Shown here piece by piece: positions 60,924-64,000 of a stretch of 64,000 bases of DNA. Where the stretch lies: the NCBI RefSeq assembly GCF_900104355.1, contig NZ_FNIY01000002.1:124001-188000 (forward strand), given 5' to 3'. The notes under the pieces were generated by a model. It was not told the origin of the DNA. It saw only the letters and a program-made list of their open reading frames with translations, and did no database searches. Each line of letters starts with the position of its first letter. Position 1 is the first letter of the stretch. Origin of the DNA: Phyllobacterium sp. OV277. Lineage in GTDB: Bacteria; Pseudomonadota; Alphaproteobacteria; Rhizobiales; Rhizobiaceae. Position numbers and translations under genes: made by a program.

Positions 60924-61753
60924 GCGGCCCACTCCGGCTTGCGATCAAGGACGGGGAGCGGATGGGTATCGGCACCAATCTTGGGCATGCAGTTCAAAAG
61001 ACCTTGCGTATAGGGATGTTTGGCATTGTGCAGGTCCTTGGCGGCAATCTCCTCGACGATCCGTCCGGCATACATGACAATGACCCGGTCGCAGAAGGAG
61101 GATACCAGCCGCAAATCATGCGAAATGAAGATCAGCCCCATGCCGCGGTCCCGCACCAGATTGTCGAGGATGGCAAGAACGTCGAGCTGGACGGTGACAT
61201 CAAGCGCCGAGGTCGGCTCGTCTGCGATCAGCAATTCAGGCCCGGTGATCAGCATCATGGCAATCATGGCCCGCTGCCCCATACCGCCTGATACTTCGTG
61301 CGGGTGCAGATCAAAAACCCGCTCAGGGTCGCGAATCTGCACGGCGGCAAGCATATCGAGCGCCCGCTTGCGCGCTTCTGACCGGCTGACCTTTTCGTGG
61401 GTGCGCAGGGTTTCGACAATCTGCCGTCCGATGCTCATCACCGGATTGAGCGAATATTTCGGGTCCTGCAGGATCATGGCAATGCGATTGCCGCGCAGCG
61501 ACCGCCGTTCGGCTGCTGAAACTTTCAGAAGATCGATCCCGTCGAAATTCAACGTCTCCGCCGTGATTTTCGCATGAGACGGTGTCAGCCCCATAATGGC
61601 ACGCCCGGTCTGGGATTTGCCAGAACCGGATTCACCGACGATACCAAGACGTTCACGGCCAAGGGTAAAGGAGACGCCACGCACGGCATCGACCACCCCG
61701 GTGCGGGTTGGAAACTGAACCCGCAGATCGTTCACGGTCAAAAGGGTGCTCAT
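60920..61753 (-). CDS. ABC transporter ATP-binding protein, DppD-like
   Basis: 277 residues. Walker A GESGSGKSQ, with Gln for the usual Thr/Ser; Q-loop MILQDPKYSL, signature VSGGMGQR, Walker B LLIADEPTSALD, H-loop SHDLRL. The C-terminal region has KHPYTQGLLNCMPKI, the Opp/Dpp C-terminal pattern, though the usual Fe-S cysteines of some OppD proteins are absent. Start overlaps the permease stop (ATGA). Confidence 0.92.
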   Translation of the reverse strand: MSTLLTVNDLRVQFPTRTGVVDAVRGVSFTLGRERLGIVGESGSGKSQTGRAIMGLTPSHAKITAETLNFDGIDLLKVSAAERRSLRGNRIAMILQDPKYSLNPVMSIGRQIVETLRTHEKVSRSEARKRALDMLAAVQIRDPERVFDLHPHEVSGGMGQRAMIAMMLITGPELLIADEPTSALDVTVQLDVLAILDNLVRDRGMGLIFISHDLRLVSSFCDRVIVMYAGRIVEEIAAKDLHNAKHPYTQGLLNCMPKIGADTHPLPVLDRKPEWAA

Positions 61754-62682
61754 TGGTTGTTACCCCGCGGATCAAGCGCATCACGCAGGCCATCGCCCAG
61801 CAGGTTGAAGCCAAGGCTGACGATGACAATGGCAAAGCCGGGTGCTGCCGCAACCCACCATTGATCCATGATGAAGCGACGGCCCGAAGCGATCATCGCA
61901 CCCCATTCCGGCAGTGGCGGCTGAGCGCCGAGACCGAGAAAGCCAAGACCGGCTGCAATCAGGATGATGCCAGCCATATCAAGTGTCACACGCACGATGA
62001 GCGAGGACAGGCAGAGCGGCATGATGTGGCGCAGGACAATCCGAAAGGGCGATGCACCCATCAGGCGCACGGCTGCAATATAGTCGGAGTTGCGTATGGT
62101 GAGCGTCTCGGCTCTGGCAATACGGGCATAGGGTGGCCACGAGGTGACGGCGATGGCCAAGACCGCATTCTCAATGCCGGGTCCCAGGGCTGCGACCAGC
62201 GCCAGCGCCAGAATGAGCTTTGGAAAGGCAAGGAAAATATCCGTCAGGCGCATCAGGATCGAATCCACCCAGCCACCCGCATAACCGGCGACAGTGCCGA
62301 CGATCAGGCCGATAGGTGCCGCGATGATAGCGACGAGAATCACCACATAGAGTGTCAGGCGCGAGCCATAGATCAGGCGCGAGAGAATATCGCGGCCCTG
62401 ATCATCAGTACCAAGCCAATAGTCACCACCGGGCGGCAACAGGCGCGCATTGCGCAAATCGCCAATGACAGGCGAATGCGGTGCGAGAACATTGGCCAGG
62501 GCGGCCACCAGCAACAGCGCGATGATGATGGCAAGACCGGCAAGGGCGAGCCGGTTGCTGGCAAAGCGGCCCCACACCAGATAGGCGCGCCCAAGCCTTG
62601 CCTGCAGGCGCGATTGCGGACGGTCGCTCATCAGCCATTCACGGCGGGACATGGGTTGTGGTGTCTTGATTGTCTGGCTCAT
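61750..62682 (-). CDS. ABC transporter permease, DppC-like
   Basis: 310 residues, six membrane segments after an N-terminal cytoplasmic tail (RLGRAYLVWGRFASNRLALAGLAI). The EAA loop is ARAETLTIRNSDYIAAVRLMGASPFRIVLRHIMP. The DppC-type LGTDDQGRDILSRLIYGSRLTL is diagnostic. Starts with MSQTIKT, overlapping the preceding permease by ATGA. Confidence 0.93.
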   Translation of the reverse strand: MSQTIKTPQPMSRREWLMSDRPQSRLQARLGRAYLVWGRFASNRLALAGLAIIIALLLVAALANVLAPHSPVIGDLRNARLLPPGGDYWLGTDDQGRDILSRLIYGSRLTLYVVILVAIIAAPIGLIVGTVAGYAGGWVDSILMRLTDIFLAFPKLILALALVAALGPGIENAVLAIAVTSWPPYARIARAETLTIRNSDYIAAVRLMGASPFRIVLRHIMPLCLSSLIVRVTLDMAGIILIAAGLGFLGLGAQPPLPEWGAMIASGRRFIMDQWWVAAAPGFAIVIVSLGFNLLGDGLRDALDPRGNNQ

Positions 62683-63746
62683 CGTGCACGCGTCCGTGGG
62701 TCAAGCACCCGATACAAAAGATCGGACAGAAGATTGATGGCGATGAACACTGTACCGATGACGATGGTGCCACCAAGCACAGCGTTCATATCGGCGTTTT
62801 GCAGGGAGTTGGTGATGTACATGCCGAGACCCGGCCATGAAAAGACTGTTTCAGTCAGGACTGATCCCTCAAGCAAATTGGCGTAGGACAGGGCAATGAC
62901 CGTCACCAGTGGCACCGCCGCATTGCGCAGCGCATGGGCCCAGATGATACGGGTTTCGGACAGGCCCTTGGCACGGGCGGCTACGATATATTCCTGTTCC
63001 AGTTCATTCAGCATAAAACTGCGGGTCATGCGGCTGATATAGGCAAGCGAGAAATAACCGAGCAGCGAGGCGGGCAGGATGATGAAGGAGAAGATATTCC
63101 GGAAGGCTTCCCAATTGCCCTGCAGCACGGCGTCAAGGAGATAGAAGCCTGTTATGGGCGTGAAAGTATATTCATAGATGACATCAATACGGCCGGGGCC
63201 AGAGGTCCAGCCGAGTTTTGCATAGAACACCAGAAGCGCCAGCAGCCCAAGCCAGAAGATTGGCATGGAATAGCCGATCAGACCGATAAGACGCACGATC
63301 TGGTCAACAAGGCTACCGCGCTTGACAGCGGCGAGCACACCAAGCGGTACGCCGAAAAGCGTGCCTATGAGTGTACCGAAAGTGGCAAGTTCCATCGTCG
63401 CGGGAAATACCCTGCGGATGTCGGTCATCACAGGATTGGACGTTAAAACCGAATTGCCGAAATTGCCCTGCAATGCGCCTTTCACGTAAAGGATGAACTG
63501 CTGATAGATCGGCAGGTTCAACCCATATTCTTCCCGGATACGTTCGACCACATGGGCCGGGGCTCGATCACCAACGATCGCCAAGGCGGGGTCAATGGGA
63601 ATGACCCGCCCGATGAAGAACGTGACGGCAAGAAGGCCAAGGAAGGTGATTGCACCGATCAGCACAAAACGGCCAATGGCAAGGGCAAGGCTGGAGACCC
63701 AGGCGCCTGAGCGCCTGGCCTCCAGTTGGGTATCGGTCGTTGTCAT
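62679..63746 (-). CDS. ABC transporter permease, DppB-like
   Basis: 355 residues from ATG 63746, preceded by AAGGCTGAAAC; the frame is open 37 codons further but overlaps the binding-protein gene. Six membrane segments, EAA loop YIVAARAKGLSETRIIWAHALRNAAVPLVT, and N-terminal PIDPALAIVGDRAPAHVVERIREEYGL typical of DppB. Forms the translocation pore with the DppC-like subunit. Confidence 0.92.
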   Translation of the reverse strand: MTTTDTQLEARRSGAWVSSLALAIGRFVLIGAITFLGLLAVTFFIGRVIPIDPALAIVGDRAPAHVVERIREEYGLNLPIYQQFILYVKGALQGNFGNSVLTSNPVMTDIRRVFPATMELATFGTLIGTLFGVPLGVLAAVKRGSLVDQIVRLIGLIGYSMPIFWLGLLALLVFYAKLGWTSGPGRIDVIYEYTFTPITGFYLLDAVLQGNWEAFRNIFSFIILPASLLGYFSLAYISRMTRSFMLNELEQEYIVAARAKGLSETRIIWAHALRNAAVPLVTVIALSYANLLEGSVLTETVFSWPGLGMYITNSLQNADMNAVLGGTIVIGTVFIAINLLSDLLYRVLDPRTRAR

Positions 63747-63774
63747 CGTTTCAGCCTTGGGCGTTTGCCCCAGT

Positions 63775-64000
63775 TCATTTCGATACGTTGAAGACGTAGT
63801 TGGTATCGAATGATGGTCCAAGCTTAAGGCCCTTGAGGGTTGAGCGGTAACCAGCAACTTCCGTCTGCTGGAACAACATCACAAACGGGCTTGTTTCAAG
63901 AACCTTCTTCTGCAGATCCACGTAGATCTGCGCACGTTTGGCCGTGTCGCGTTCAAGCAAAGCGGCCTTGGTTTCCTTGGTCAACTCAGGCACGTCCCAG
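63775..64000 (-). CDS. ABC transporter substrate-binding protein (family 5), C-terminal part
   Basis: The C-terminal 74 codons of a gene that continues beyond the window; stop at 63775, 28 bp before the DppB-like start. The end YVDLQKKVLETSPFVMLFQQTEVAGYRSTLKGLKLGP and NYVFNVSK fit solute-binding protein family 5 (DppA/OppA/NikA), matching the transporter genes that follow. Too little is visible to name a ligand. Confidence 0.8.
   Translation of the reverse strand, partial: WDVPELTKETKAALLERDTAKRAQIYVDLQKKVLETSPFVMLFQQTEVAGYRSTLKGLKLGPSFDTNYVFNVSK

Overview
The window looks like a chromosomal segment of an alphaproteobacterium in the Hyphomicrobiales, closest in character to Brucella/Ochrobactrum or Phyllobacteriaceae. 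Reasons: a two-cysteine Porin_2 (Omp2-type) porin, the rpmH-rnpA-yidC-engB-argB gene set, DUF817, DUF930 and Lrp/PhhA genes, and promoters of the GGAAC...GTT type used by the alphaproteobacterial general stress sigma factor EcfG. The placement comes from gene content read by eye, not from a search. No insertion sequence, prophage or CRISPR array was seen, and no stretch above about 300 bases lacks a gene.

Layout. 1-7.5 kb: end of a ketopantoate-reductase-like gene, an MHS-type transporter, dapD, a LOG-family nucleosidase, DUF817 coupled to a HAD nucleotidase, a diguanylate cyclase, and phhA divergent from an Lrp regulator. 7.5-13.2 kb: argB, an ECF sigma/anti-sigma pair in opposite orientation, then engB, yidC, rnpA and rpmH. 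13.3-17.8 kb: orphan histidine kinase, cardiolipin synthase, EEP-family nuclease, small HicAB pair. 17.8-23.3 kb: a lysine/pipecolate catabolic module (amaA-like oxidase, LysR regulator, hglS, amaB). 23.5-29.3 kb: MHYT-PAS-GGDEF-EAL protein, two small secreted proteins (one His-rich), tRNA-Arg(CCG), porin, and an unassigned MptE-like protein.

29.5-42.5 kb: fatty acid desaturase, several small envelope or stress-type proteins, an ArsR/MFS/cupin cluster with paired operators, a LysR gene with its own operator, glyoxalase-fold proteins, GST, and EamA and MFS transporters. 42.5-45.7 kb: an unassigned membrane protein facing three tandem membrane-anchored genes of similar design. 45.7-52.6 kb: DD-carboxypeptidase lipoprotein, a GntR-TRAP-dehydrogenase operon for a sugar acid or polyol, lytic transglycosylase. 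52.7-58.9 kb: DUF2339 protein and a TPP-riboswitch-controlled thiX-thiY-thiE-thiD operon without an adjacent ATPase gene. 59-64 kb: TadE/TadG-like protein and a peptide/nickel-type ABC importer running off the window end.

Main leads: three EcfG-type promoter candidates within 10 kb (before the MptE-like gene, the 304-residue membrane protein and a 53-residue membrane protein); the three-paralogue envelope locus; the His-rich secreted protein; a short leader ORF between the TPP riboswitch and thiX; a possible leaderless desaturase mRNA; and several clear operators. Nothing here can be declared a new system from sequence alone; the paralogue triplet and the stress-promoter genes are the best candidates.
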